64,000 nucleotides of DNA from Vibrio owensii CAIM 1854 = LMG 25443 (GTDB lineage: Bacteria; Pseudomonadota; Gammaproteobacteria; Enterobacterales; Vibrionaceae). Location of the stretch: assembly GCF_000817815.1 (NCBI RefSeq), contig NZ_JPRD01000028.1, positions 62,307-126,306 on the forward strand, read 5' to 3'. Both the position numbers and the translations under genes were made by a program. Within the stretch, counting starts at the first letter, position 1. Each line of letters begins with the position of its first letter. Under the pieces are notes generated by a model. It did no database searches, was not told the DNA's origin, and saw only the letters and a program-made list of their open reading frames with translations. This document shows positions 43,852 through 51,695 of this stretch, in pieces.

Positions 43852-44319
43852 ATGTGGAAGGTTCGTGAGGTCAGCCCGACAGATTTTGAAGCTATTAACC
43901 GGCTTAACTTCGAGCAGTTAACTGGGCACTGTATGTTTCAATCGAGTTCAATATCTAGCTCAATACTTGAAAGCGGAAAGAACGAGGAAAAGTCACGTAG
44001 GGCGCTCGATTTTAGCCAATCTCGGATCACCAACCTCTATTACACGCCAGAGACGTTTTGTGCACAAATTTTCGACCAAGGTGTGTTGTTCTGCCTTATC
44101 GAAAATGCACGTAATCGGCCAGCGGGTTATCTTTGCGTTCGGATGTGCAAACCTGATGGCAAGCAAGTTTATGCGTCAGGAGTGATGGTTTCTAACCTCT
44201 ACTTTTGTGTAGAGCGTTTTTACCTCTCGCGCCGAGATAACCATCCGGAACTCGGAAAAAAGCTGTTTGAACACTTCGAACAATGGCGTGCGCAAATCTT
44301 AAATTTTCAAAAGCAATAA
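43852..44319 (+). CDS. GNAT-like protein of unknown function
   Basis: The ATG at 43852 has AAGAGG 5 bases upstream; the GTG at 43846 overlaps it. 155 residues. The N-terminus (KVREVSPTDFEAINRLNFEQL) and 'LFCLIENARNRPAGYLCVRM' resemble GNAT acetyltransferase beta strands, and 'RFYLSRRDNHPELGKKLFEHFEQW' sits where the acetyl-CoA loop is expected, but without the QxxGxG motif. So it may be an inactive GNAT-like fold or an acyl-homoserine-lactone-synthase-like fold. The next gene (ParB-like) is 127 bases on. This part of the window looks accessory. Confidence 0.55.
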   Translation: MWKVREVSPTDFEAINRLNFEQLTGHCMFQSSSISSSILESGKNEEKSRRALDFSQSRITNLYYTPETFCAQIFDQGVLFCLIENARNRPAGYLCVRMCKPDGKQVYASGVMVSNLYFCVERFYLSRRDNHPELGKKLFEHFEQWRAQILNFQKQ

Positions 44320-44446
44320 CATAAAGAATTTGGGAAAACGCAAGATAGCTTAAGCCGTTATATCACAGCAGTACCACGTCCCGAATTCATCTCTTCCATC
44401 GTTCAATCACAAACTCTCTCAATCACCACTGTCAAAGGAGCACCAT

Positions 44447-45058
44447 ATGGTGAATACAACACAGTTAAACTCACCAGAGCAAGAACAGAGCGGCCTATCC
44501 AACGAGGAAAAGGTATCGCTCTACAATACGTTTACACAACTTGTCTATGAAATTTCATCGAATCTACCGCCAGTCTGTAACGTGAAATTGCTTCCCATCG
44601 CCAAAATCAAAGCAAATGGCTATAAGGCCAATACGATGGAGTCGGCGGAGCGCGATTTGCTGAAACGATCTTTGCTCATAGATGGCATCACATCCCCGAT
44701 CATTGTGAACAAAATCGACAAAGGAAAAGCGTTTACCATTATTGATGGTGTTCATCGATTTGAGCTAATACAGTCACACCCTGTTTTACAACCTATCCCT
44801 GGTTATGCGCCTTGTGTTGTATTTGATACCTGCCTACCGAATTGTATGTCCTCGTCTATCCGGCATAACAGCGCCCGAGGAATCACGGACTATGAGGCCT
44901 TTGCGGATCTTGTCATCAACCTTGTTCAACTAGGTTGGAGTAACGAGCGTATTAACCAAGAAATAGGAATGCTCGACGGCGAAATATCAAAGATGCTTCA
45001 GGTTGGCGACCTAGGGGAGTATTCACGACAAACTAGCCTCTCTGCTTACTTGGAGTAA
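44447..45058 (+). CDS. ParB/IbrB-like protein
   Basis: 203 residues with AAAGGAGC before the ATG. The middle (about 50-120) fits a ParB/Srx-type domain: 'LPIAKIKANGYKANTM', 'LKRSLLIDGITSPIIVNK', 'FTIIDGVHRFELIQ', and then 'SIRHNSARGITDYEAF', the ParB box II-like RHNxxR segment. The C-terminal helices may be HTH ('WSNERINQEIGMLDGEISKML'). IbrB-type proteins of this family usually pair with a PAPS-reductase-like IbrA; none is here. The adjacent GNAT-like gene takes that place. No parA, so chromosome partition is unlikely. Confidence 0.75.
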   Translation: MVNTTQLNSPEQEQSGLSNEEKVSLYNTFTQLVYEISSNLPPVCNVKLLPIAKIKANGYKANTMESAERDLLKRSLLIDGITSPIIVNKIDKGKAFTIIDGVHRFELIQSHPVLQPIPGYAPCVVFDTCLPNCMSSSIRHNSARGITDYEAFADLVINLVQLGWSNERINQEIGMLDGEISKMLQVGDLGEYSRQTSLSAYLE

Positions 45059-45086
45059 TCTCGCTAGCACAACAGAGCAGGGTAGA

Positions 45087-45545
45087 TTACTGCTGATCCC
45101 AATAATCGAGTTTTCCGTTGATTGTGCCGACGTGTACGTTGTATCGCGGAAAGTTCTTAAACAAATACACTTTGTCATCATGACGTTTAGAGTTATAAAA
45201 AAGCACACGATACCCTGATGTTACATGGTTGAAGTGGTCATTAGAGTCTTCCAACCGGTCATCGACTATCGGATTTCGACTGTAGATGAAATGAATGACT
45301 TGGTCGCCTAGCTTAAATTGCCTTGCCTCCACCTTCCATTTAGACAACAAGTCTCCATGCTCACTCTGCTTTGAATGCATGGCGACAACCTTGCCTCGAT
45401 AGCACGTCATAAAAGTATCTCTCTCATCGGTTTTAAAGTTGATGGAATAGCGACATGTTGCTCCATTAATAAACGAGTAAAGAATCGTTAGAATAATGCT
45501 TACAGTTAAAAGTAGAGCGAGTGCCATAACGGTTCTATTAATCAT
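45087..45545 (-). CDS. FidL/VtrC-like periplasmic partner of the ToxR-like regulator
   Basis: The ATG at 45545 overlaps the regulator's stop codon and has GAGGAA 7 bases upstream; the ATG at 45560 lies inside that site. 152 residues. One N-terminal membrane helix (VMALALLLTVSIILTILYSF), then a ~125-residue periplasmic domain rich in beta strands, with 'CRYSINF' and 'FMTCYRGKV' giving a possible disulfide. Size, topology and overlap with a ToxR-like gene match the small partners VtrC, FidL, ToxS and TcpH. I assign it by this arrangement rather than by clear sequence identity. Confidence 0.7.
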   Translation of the reverse strand: MINRTVMALALLLTVSIILTILYSFINGATCRYSINFKTDERDTFMTCYRGKVVAMHSKQSEHGDLLSKWKVEARQFKLGDQVIHFIYSRNPIVDDRLEDSNDHFNHVTSGYRVLFYNSKRHDDKVYLFKNFPRYNVHVGTINGKLDYWDQQ

Positions 45546-46206
45546 TAGCTTGTTCCTCATTGTTTAATTCAATTAACCCAGAACGAGTAGAGTAAAAGTA
45601 ATTCCCTGTTTTATTTTTAGTTAAGAGTGAAGGTGGATTATCTCCTTCAATATGGCAGATTTGACCTGTTTTAAGTTCTTTGCATTCTAAATTCACCCAT
45701 GAAAGCCACCAAAAGAACAATATATAAACACAAACAAAAATCATGAATATCGAAAGAAAGAACTTTCGCTTTTCGCAACGACAACTTTCTACGGTATGGG
45801 TCACTAACGCATCGACTTGAACATTAGAGGGTTCACCAATAAAAGAATCTTTGTCTTTATTCTTTACGTCTGTATTTTGTTTGGGTATTTGGATCCGATA
45901 GCCTTTCTTAGGCACATTAAGGATTTTTATATTGTCGATTTCTAGCACCTTCCTTAAGTTGGTTATCGCGACCGGCAGCGAATTTGGACCGATGATCTCC
46001 GCACTTCCCCAAGCCTCTAGAATCAATTCATCCTTCACGACAACGTCACCAGGGCTTTTGCACAAACGATCTAAGATGCAACTCTCAGGTATGGTAATCG
46101 AGAACGACTTGCCATTTCCCAGAATGAGCTCAGCGCCGGATTCGGTTCGCTTCAGCGTGCAGTTTCCTATTGGCACTTCAATGCTGTCGATTTGTTGAGG
46201 TCTCAT
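45538..46206 (-). CDS. ToxR-like membrane transcription regulator (VtrA/MarT-like)
   Basis: 222 residues. A cytoplasmic winged-helix domain (about 15-108) has 'LDRLCKSPGDVVVKDELILEAWG', 'NSLPVAITNLRKVL' and 'ILNVPKKGYRI', the OmpR/ToxR signature without a receiver domain. A charged linker follows, one membrane helix at ~149-171 (FFLSIFMIFVCVYILFFWWL), and a ~50-residue periplasmic tail with Cys175 and Cys184. The gene ends inside the start of the small partner. Such pairs sense host or environmental ligands (bile salts for VtrA/VtrC). Targets here are unknown; the A/T-rich upstream region and nearby accessory genes are candidates. Confidence 0.85.
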   Translation of the reverse strand: MRPQQIDSIEVPIGNCTLKRTESGAELILGNGKSFSITIPESCILDRLCKSPGDVVVKDELILEAWGSAEIIGPNSLPVAITNLRKVLEIDNIKILNVPKKGYRIQIPKQNTDVKNKDKDSFIGEPSNVQVDALVTHTVESCRCEKRKFFLSIFMIFVCVYILFFWWLSWVNLECKELKTGQICHIEGDNPPSLLTKNKTGNYFYSTRSGLIELNNEEQAND

Positions 46207-46775
46207 AAAGCTCCACCTTTATTATTTAGTTTTGAACGCTGATAAATGGTATGAAAGTTCACCCTTATGGTGTTGGTTTAATGTTAAATATATAAGTAAT
46301 TAATCATTAATTTACATGTTCGATTGTTGTTTATAGGGATCTTGCCCACAAAAAAATGGACTATTTATTCATATTTGTTAAATGTCGTCACCCTTTATTA
46401 TCCAACCGATCTCAGGCATATATATGAAGAATTTCTTCGCACAATTTCAGTCAATTGGTTGCAGTCAACAAGATGAGGAAATTAGATATGGTTATTTAAT
46501 GTTTAGGAATGAATCTGAAAAGTGAAGATATTTTAGGTAATCGCAATCAGGGCATGGTCGTTGAGGGGATTACTTATCGTTCCATGCATTCTAACGTTTC
46601 AATTATTAATTCTTATTTAACGATGATTAATTACCTTTATTGAGCGAGGTAGAGGATGCTTGCATTTCTAACATAGGTTTTTGCGCTTAATAAACATGAT
46701 TGTGGAATGCATATCACGGAGCGAACTGAACGAGTTATTTGTACATCTTTGTTCTGCATCCAAAGGGAGTCTCGG
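46207..46775. other. A/T-rich region upstream of the ToxR-like regulator and the LysE gene
   Basis: About 570 bases, richer in A/T than the surrounding DNA, with several TTAAT/ATTAAT runs (46279-46315, 46602-46632). A 44-codon ORF (46509-46643, MNLKSEDILGNRNQG...) has AGGA only one base before its ATG, which is too close, so it is doubtful. The A/T bias suggests H-NS binding and promoters for both divergent genes. Confidence 0.4.
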
Positions 46776-47411
46776 ATGATCCAAACGCCAGAAATGACGG
46801 CTTTTCTTTTGTTGATATTTCTTTATGCCTTTATGCCTGGGCCAGCAATGCTCTATAGCGTGGGGCAAACCTTAAGTTGTGGTAAGCGAGCGGGTATCCT
46901 TTCTGTTATTGGGTTGCATTTGGGAGGGTACTTCCACGTTGTCTTATCTGCGGTGTGTTTGTCATCCGCTTTCGTACTATCACCAATGGTATTTGAGGCA
47001 ATGAAACATCTTGGTGCTGTCTACTTGATATGGCTTGGCATTACCAGAATCTACAAAGCTCAAACACAAGTCTGGTGTGAGAAACAACAATCTGGTTGTC
47101 AGCATGATTCTGACCAGAGGGTCTTTGTTGATGGCATCATCGTAGATGTTCTAAACCCCAAAGCCGCGTTATTTTACTTAGCTTTTTTGCCTCAGTTTGT
47201 AAGTCGCGATATTGGGTCAGATATTTGGCCTCAACTGTTACTACTCGGCATCATCACCAACATTGTATTTAGCTGTGCTGACTTATTGAGTGTCCTACTT
47301 GCATCACGATTACGTGCTGCACTGCTTTTAAAACACAATGCATGGATTTATTTGTCGAAGTGGGCAGGCTCGATATTCATTTTATTAGGGCTCTTGGCGG
47401 TAATTAACTAG
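46776..47411 (+). CDS. LysE/RhtB-family amino-acid exporter
   Basis: The start at 46776 (MIQTPEMTAF) has GGGAG 7 bases upstream. 211 residues, the usual length, six helices. The family motif 'FMPGPAMLYSVGQTLSCGKRAGI' (GPGxxxxxxxxxxxGxxxG-like) and 'GIIVDVLNPKAALFYLAFLPQF' (NPKAxLFF) are clear. It exports amino acids or homoserine-type metabolites. Substrate unknown. Confidence 0.9.
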   Translation: MIQTPEMTAFLLLIFLYAFMPGPAMLYSVGQTLSCGKRAGILSVIGLHLGGYFHVVLSAVCLSSAFVLSPMVFEAMKHLGAVYLIWLGITRIYKAQTQVWCEKQQSGCQHDSDQRVFVDGIIVDVLNPKAALFYLAFLPQFVSRDIGSDIWPQLLLLGIITNIVFSCADLLSVLLASRLRAALLLKHNAWIYLSKWAGSIFILLGLLAVIN

Positions 47412-47584
47412 ATATAAGTTTTCTAAGTGAGGTCGTGAAAATTATCTTCACGATAAGGATTTTTGGGTTTCAAAACTTGGCTTTAATCTTGGCATAAAAA
47501 ATTAAAGATAATTTCATCAATAATAGGAGGGCTATTTGATTTTTTCGTTTAAATATAATAGTGCAAAATAAAAAGGGAAAAGTA

Positions 47585-47728
47585 ATGATAAATATAAACA
47601 ATGTTGAATTATTAACACCAAAAGATAAAACACTATATTGGAAGAAATGGAGTTATTGTGCAGAAGCACGAATTGATCCGCTGGGTCAGATGTGTGTAGA
47701 CCATATTAAGGAGCATCAGTATGAATAA
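47585..47728 (+). CDS. 47-residue ORF overlapping the transporter start
   Basis: ATG at 47585 preceded by GGGAAAAG. The frame ends in TAA at 47728, overlapping the transporter's first codons by 8 bases, so translation of the two is coupled. The peptide (MININNVELLTPKDKTLYWK then KWSYCAEARIDPL) has Trp20 and Trp23 around two lysines, then Tyr25, which would suit a leader peptide sensing an aromatic amino acid, as tnaC does before tnaAB. But no terminator or Rho-site was identified between the two. It may also be a small cytoplasmic protein. Confidence 0.55.
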   Translation: MININNVELLTPKDKTLYWKKWSYCAEARIDPLGQMCVDHIKEHQYE

Positions 47729-48971
47729 GTCTCCCTCTGTTTATGGTGGTGCTTGTATTATTGCGTGCGTTTGTGTTGGTGCTGGTATGCTTGGCTTGCC
47801 TACCGCAGCATCAGGCGCATGGACATGGTGGGCGTTGCTGATTCTATTCGGCACTATGATCATCATGACGTTCTCCGGTTGGCTTCTGCTTGAAGCGTAC
47901 TCTTCCTTTCCTTACAAAGCATCGTTCAGCACGGTAACTGAAACCGTGTTAGGTAAACCTATCAGTATCATCAATAACTTAGCGGTGTATTTTGTTGGCG
48001 GTATCCTGTTGTACGCCTACATTACCTCTGCTGGGTTGGTATTGGCGGATATGTTTTCAGTCAATGCCAAAGTGACCTCATTATTGTATGTGATGGTGTT
48101 TTCTTTTTTCGTTTGGCATTCAACGCGTTGGGTGGACCGAATTTCAGTATTGTTGATCCTTTTCATGGTTATCTCGTTTGTGTTTGGGATCTCAGGATTA
48201 GCAAGCCAAATCGACCTGTCCGTGTTGTTGAATTCCGGTGACGAGGGCGCGAACTACGTGCTTTACGTGGCGCCTATGTTGCCAATTGCGCTTGCTTCGT
48301 TTGGTTATCATCACTCGGTGTCTTCCTTGCGAGACTACTACCAAAGCGAACGTAAAGCGGGTAAGGCGTTGATTGGCGGAACGGTGATTGCGTTTGTGGT
48401 TTATAGCGCTTGGCTGCTCTCAATATACGGTAACTTACCTCGTGGTGAATTCAGCCATGTCATTGAAGCGGGTGGCAATGCAGATGCGCTCTTGAATCAG
48501 CTGAGCAAAGTGATTGAAGTGACGTTTATCTCACAAGTCATCAGTGCCTTCTCTGTCGCTGCTATTTTATCAAGCTTTATTGGAGTAGGACTTGGCGTGT
48601 TTGATTTCCTTGCCGACCTATTCAAATTTGATGACACCAAAGAAGGTAGAACCAAAACTTGGTGCGTAACCTTTATCCCTCCACTGGTTCTCTCTTTACT
48701 ATTCCCGTTTGGGTTTCTTATTGCCATCGGCTATGCAGCGTTCGCTGCGGCAATCTGGGCCTGTATTATTCCAGCGGCTCTGGTTGCCAAACTGAGAGCT
48801 CAGCGAAAAGCAGACGACATCCGCGAAGACTCTAACGATAAGAGTGCAGAGCCTACTTTTACGGTAAAAGGCGGAAGTGTCGTGCTGTGGGCTTCTTTAC
48901 TTTTTGGTATCGCGGTCATGGTCATCCACCTGCTGACATTACTTGATGTTATCCCCATGTTCACGGGATAA
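47721..48971 (+). CDS. HAAAP-family aromatic amino-acid transporter (TyrP/Mtr-like)
   Basis: 416 residues, about 11 helices. The start (GGACIIACVCVGAGMLGLPTAASG) is the aromatic-branch signature of the HAAAP family, and 'LPIALASFGYHHSVSSLRDYY' is the Mtr/TyrP/TnaB-type motif. AAGGAG precedes the ATG. It imports tryptophan or tyrosine with protons. Its start overlaps the 47-codon ORF, so it may be regulated by it. Confidence 0.88.
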   Translation: MNKSPSVYGGACIIACVCVGAGMLGLPTAASGAWTWWALLILFGTMIIMTFSGWLLLEAYSSFPYKASFSTVTETVLGKPISIINNLAVYFVGGILLYAYITSAGLVLADMFSVNAKVTSLLYVMVFSFFVWHSTRWVDRISVLLILFMVISFVFGISGLASQIDLSVLLNSGDEGANYVLYVAPMLPIALASFGYHHSVSSLRDYYQSERKAGKALIGGTVIAFVVYSAWLLSIYGNLPRGEFSHVIEAGGNADALLNQLSKVIEVTFISQVISAFSVAAILSSFIGVGLGVFDFLADLFKFDDTKEGRTKTWCVTFIPPLVLSLLFPFGFLIAIGYAAFAAAIWACIIPAALVAKLRAQRKADDIREDSNDKSAEPTFTVKGGSVVLWASLLFGIAVMVIHLLTLLDVIPMFTG

Positions 48972-49199
48972 ATTCAATATTCATGACGAATACTCGAATA
49001 TAAAAGCCAACTAATATGACCTGAATTCGTTTTACGGATTGAAATGACACCTGATGTTTCCATTAAGGTGCGGATATCTCTATTTAAATTTCGATGTCCC
49101 ATTTAAATAAATAGTCTGAGAGTTTCTCATTGAAGAAGGATTTTTTATTTAAGTATTTCGTCAAGCAATAACGATAGAAACAATTAAAGGACGTTAAAA

Positions 49200-50351
49200 A
49201 TGACAATTAATCACACGAAGAATAATCACTCGAACAGAAAATCAAAAAAACAAATAAGCGCTTTACAATACACTGGATTATTAGGTGTTTTGTTAAGTTC
49301 GGTGCCTGTGAGTGCAGCGTATGTCGACGGCAATTTGAAAATCAACGGAGATTACTTTCTTTTCGGTCTTGGCTCGGGTGCCGCGATGGAAGACAAAGAC
49401 GACTATGCGGTTTCTGGTATCGGTCGTGTTACCGCAAACTGGAGGGCGTTTGAGGATCAGAGTGGCAATGTTGGGCAAGTCCAGCTTCGAGTCGACCACA
49501 AACATCGTTTAACTAATGATGTACCGCTGATGTACATATTCGATAATTTAGGTGGTTACGGCATCATTCAACCAGCATTCAGCGACATTGGTCTTCGATT
49601 AACCAATTTGTACTGGCGACAAGAGTTCAACCAACAAAATACCGAACTGATGGTCGGGTTCCTCGACAGTACGGATTATGTCGATACTTACGCGCTTGGC
49701 AATCCTTACGCTGGCTTTTCAAACCTCCAATTCAGCACCGGTGTTGGTACGATCCCCATTCCAGATGAGTCCACTTTAGGTTTCACTCTAAGGCATATTA
49801 CTTCGGATAATTTTTATGGCTTAGTGAGCTTTTCGGATGCGCTCGCCGATTCAACGGAGCCGTTTGACGGGTTGAGCCAGATCGTGCGTGATAACCAGTA
49901 CTTTAAGTCTTTGGAAATTGGTTGGATAGGGGCGAAAGATGCTTTCTATGTTCAGAACATCCACATGACCTTATGGCACAGTGATGGAAAACAGGAACAA
50001 GAAACGGAAAACTATGGTGTGAATGTTTCTGCAACCTACCTTATGGGGGATTGGATGCCATTTGTCAGAGCGGGTGTCTCACACGGCGACGAATCACTGT
50101 ACGAATCATCGTTCACGTTCGGAACCGGATACTTAGGCTTTGATGGTAATACTTTGGGCATGGCCGTGGGATGGGCTAAGCCGAACTTACCGATGGAGAT
50201 TGATGAGATAGTCAATGCGGAAGTCTACTACCGTATGCAGTTTGGCGCGCTGTCCTTGACTCCTAATCTTCAGTACGTCAGTGATTTAGCGTGGAATCCA
50301 AGCGAGGAAAATGCGTTGATCTTTGGCCTGCGAGCAAGACTAACGTTTTAA
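49200..50351 (+). CDS. OprB-type outer-membrane porin
   Basis: 383 residues with a long signal sequence (about 40 residues, ending VPVSAA). The mature part has alternating beta strands, 'DGNLKINGDYFLFGLGSG' at the start, many aromatic residues at strand ends, and a terminal Phe (RARLTF), as in outer-membrane barrels. The pattern resembles carbohydrate-selective porin OprB, though at 340 mature residues it is a little short. It lies after the amino-acid transporter with its own 228-base upstream region. Confidence 0.8.
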   Translation: MTINHTKNNHSNRKSKKQISALQYTGLLGVLLSSVPVSAAYVDGNLKINGDYFLFGLGSGAAMEDKDDYAVSGIGRVTANWRAFEDQSGNVGQVQLRVDHKHRLTNDVPLMYIFDNLGGYGIIQPAFSDIGLRLTNLYWRQEFNQQNTELMVGFLDSTDYVDTYALGNPYAGFSNLQFSTGVGTIPIPDESTLGFTLRHITSDNFYGLVSFSDALADSTEPFDGLSQIVRDNQYFKSLEIGWIGAKDAFYVQNIHMTLWHSDGKQEQETENYGVNVSATYLMGDWMPFVRAGVSHGDESLYESSFTFGTGYLGFDGNTLGMAVGWAKPNLPMEIDEIVNAEVYYRMQFGALSLTPNLQYVSDLAWNPSEENALIFGLRARLTF

Positions 50352-50372
50352 TTCCGAATCGTAGAATCTTTG

Positions 50373-50530
50373 GTAAAAAAAAGCGCGGCGACGGCCGCGC
50401 GTGTCAAAGACCACAAGATACAAAGGAGTGTGTAGCTAATTGGATTGGAGAACTAACGTGTTGTTAGCGCCTTCATTCTCTCGTTTGGTCTTAAAGTCTC
50501 AACTAAATAATGGCTAATTAATGTGCAATG
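50373..50530 (-). ncRNA. Putative small RNA A downstream of the bd oxidase
   Basis: On the minus strand a strong terminator hairpin (GCGCGGC-CGTC-GCCGCGC, 50383-50400, then T8) ends a ~150-base element. Its 3' part (50401-50436) aligns to that of element B at 53.4 kb with about 29 of 36 identical bases, ungapped, just before the terminator stem. Shared blocks further 5' are CGCTAAC and TTAGCCATTA. There is no ORF on this strand. The 5' end is a guess. No family recognised. Confidence 0.45.
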
Positions 50531-50626
50531 TTGTTTATCTTTATCACTGCCCCGGTAGCGGCGCACTTGCTGGGTAAGGCGACGCAGGAAAGTGGTTATC
50601 AAATCTGGAGAAACAACAAGAAATAG
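50528..50626 (+). pseudogene. Remnant of a Mrp/Mnh Na+/H+ antiporter subunit G gene
   Basis: A 32-codon frame (MLFIFITAPVAAHLLGKATQ ...) matches the last part of MnhG/MrpG, whose conserved segment is LFVFLTAPVAGMMMGRSAYR in Bacillus MrpG. A stop codon lies close upstream and no other Mrp sequence is near, so it looks like the tail of a deleted gene. It begins where RNA-like element A ends. Confidence 0.5.
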
Positions 50627-50650
50627 GGCTTATATGACTTGTGAGTAGAA

Positions 50651-50679
50651 ACAAAAACGCCGCTAAATCAGCGGCGTTT
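50651..50679 (-). terminator. Terminator of the bd oxidase operon
   Basis: Perfect 10-bp stem (AAACGCCGCT/AGCGGCGTTT) with a 5-base loop; a T-run follows on the minus strand. Confidence 0.9.
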
Positions 50680-50700
50680 CTATGTAGGTAATTGTCTTGT

Positions 50701-51693
50701 CTACTTGTAGCTAAGCTCTGTCGCTTTGCCTTTGAAGATTCGATACACCATAAAGGTGTAAAGCAAAATCATCGGCATAACGATCATTACGCCGTAGCCC
50801 ACAATCATTAAGGTCGCAGGTGATGAAGCGGCTTCTTGTGCGGTCATTAACCCCGGCACAACTTCTGGGAAGAAGCTGTACGCAAGACCAAGAAAGCTCA
50901 ACGCGAAAATGACGGTGACACCAAAGAAAGGCCAACGCACACCCAGATCATTCACCATTGGAACCTGACGCAAATAGCGATCAACGAGGAAGATGGTCGT
51001 CAACACAATCAATGGGAGTGGGGCAAGCAACAAGACTTCTGGGAAGCTGAACCAACGCAGGGCAACTTGTTGATTTACAATCGGGTTTACAACGCTCACC
51101 ACCAAAATTCCCAAGGCTGCTAACCAACCCGCACGACGAGACCAACGCGCCGAGCGTATTTGCAAATCACCTTCCGTTTTCAGTACCAACCATGCGCCAC
51201 CGATGTAAACATACGCCGCCGTTACACAAAGTGCACTTAACCAAGCAAAGCCAAATGCTTCGGCTGATTGTTCAAATCCCATGATGTAACGGCCGACCAT
51301 GTAACCTTGGGTTAGCGCGGTGACTAGAGATCCAATTCGGAAGCACCAATCCCAATGAGGTTTATGATCCGAGTTTGCTTTGGCTCGGAAGTCGAACGCT
51401 ACGCCACGCATGATCAGAGCGATCAGCATAATCGCGGTCGGCATATAAAGCTCAGTCAAAATCAAGCTATGAGCGGTAGGAAAGGCAATCAGCAGAATAC
51501 CGACGGCTAACACCAACCACGTTTCATTCGCATCCCAGAACGGGCCAATAGACGCTATCATTCGGTCACGTTGCGCTTCATTATCACTTGGCAACAGGAT
51601 ACCGACGCCAAGGTCGTAGCCGTCGAGCACGGCATACATAAAGACCGAGAAGCCAAGCAGCAGAAGATAAATTTCTGGTAGATAGTCGAGCAT
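50701..51693 (-). CDS. cioB: Cyanide-insensitive bd-type ubiquinol oxidase subunit II
   Basis: 330 residues, about 8 or 9 helices. The N-terminal motif 'YAVLDGYDLGVGILLP' and 'GPFWDANETWLVLAVGILLIAFP' are the CydB/CioB signature. It supports heme d assembly of the terminal oxidase. Length is shorter than E. coli CydB (379) and typical of the CIO branch. It starts 2 bases after cioA's stop, so is co-transcribed. No CydX-like small ORF with ribosome site was seen after it. Confidence 0.93.
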   Translation of the reverse strand: MLDYLPEIYLLLLGFSVFMYAVLDGYDLGVGILLPSDNEAQRDRMIASIGPFWDANETWLVLAVGILLIAFPTAHSLILTELYMPTAIMLIALIMRGVAFDFRAKANSDHKPHWDWCFRIGSLVTALTQGYMVGRYIMGFEQSAEAFGFAWLSALCVTAAYVYIGGAWLVLKTEGDLQIRSARWSRRAGWLAALGILVVSVVNPIVNQQVALRWFSFPEVLLLAPLPLIVLTTIFLVDRYLRQVPMVNDLGVRWPFFGVTVIFALSFLGLAYSFFPEVVPGLMTAQEAASSPATLMIVGYGVMIVMPMILLYTFMVYRIFKGKATELSYK

Positions 51694-51695
51694 GA

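Noticed and set aside
46509..46643. 44-codon ORF before the LysE gene
   Set aside because: Shine-Dalgarno only one base from ATG; no features. Kept only as a note in the intergenic entry.
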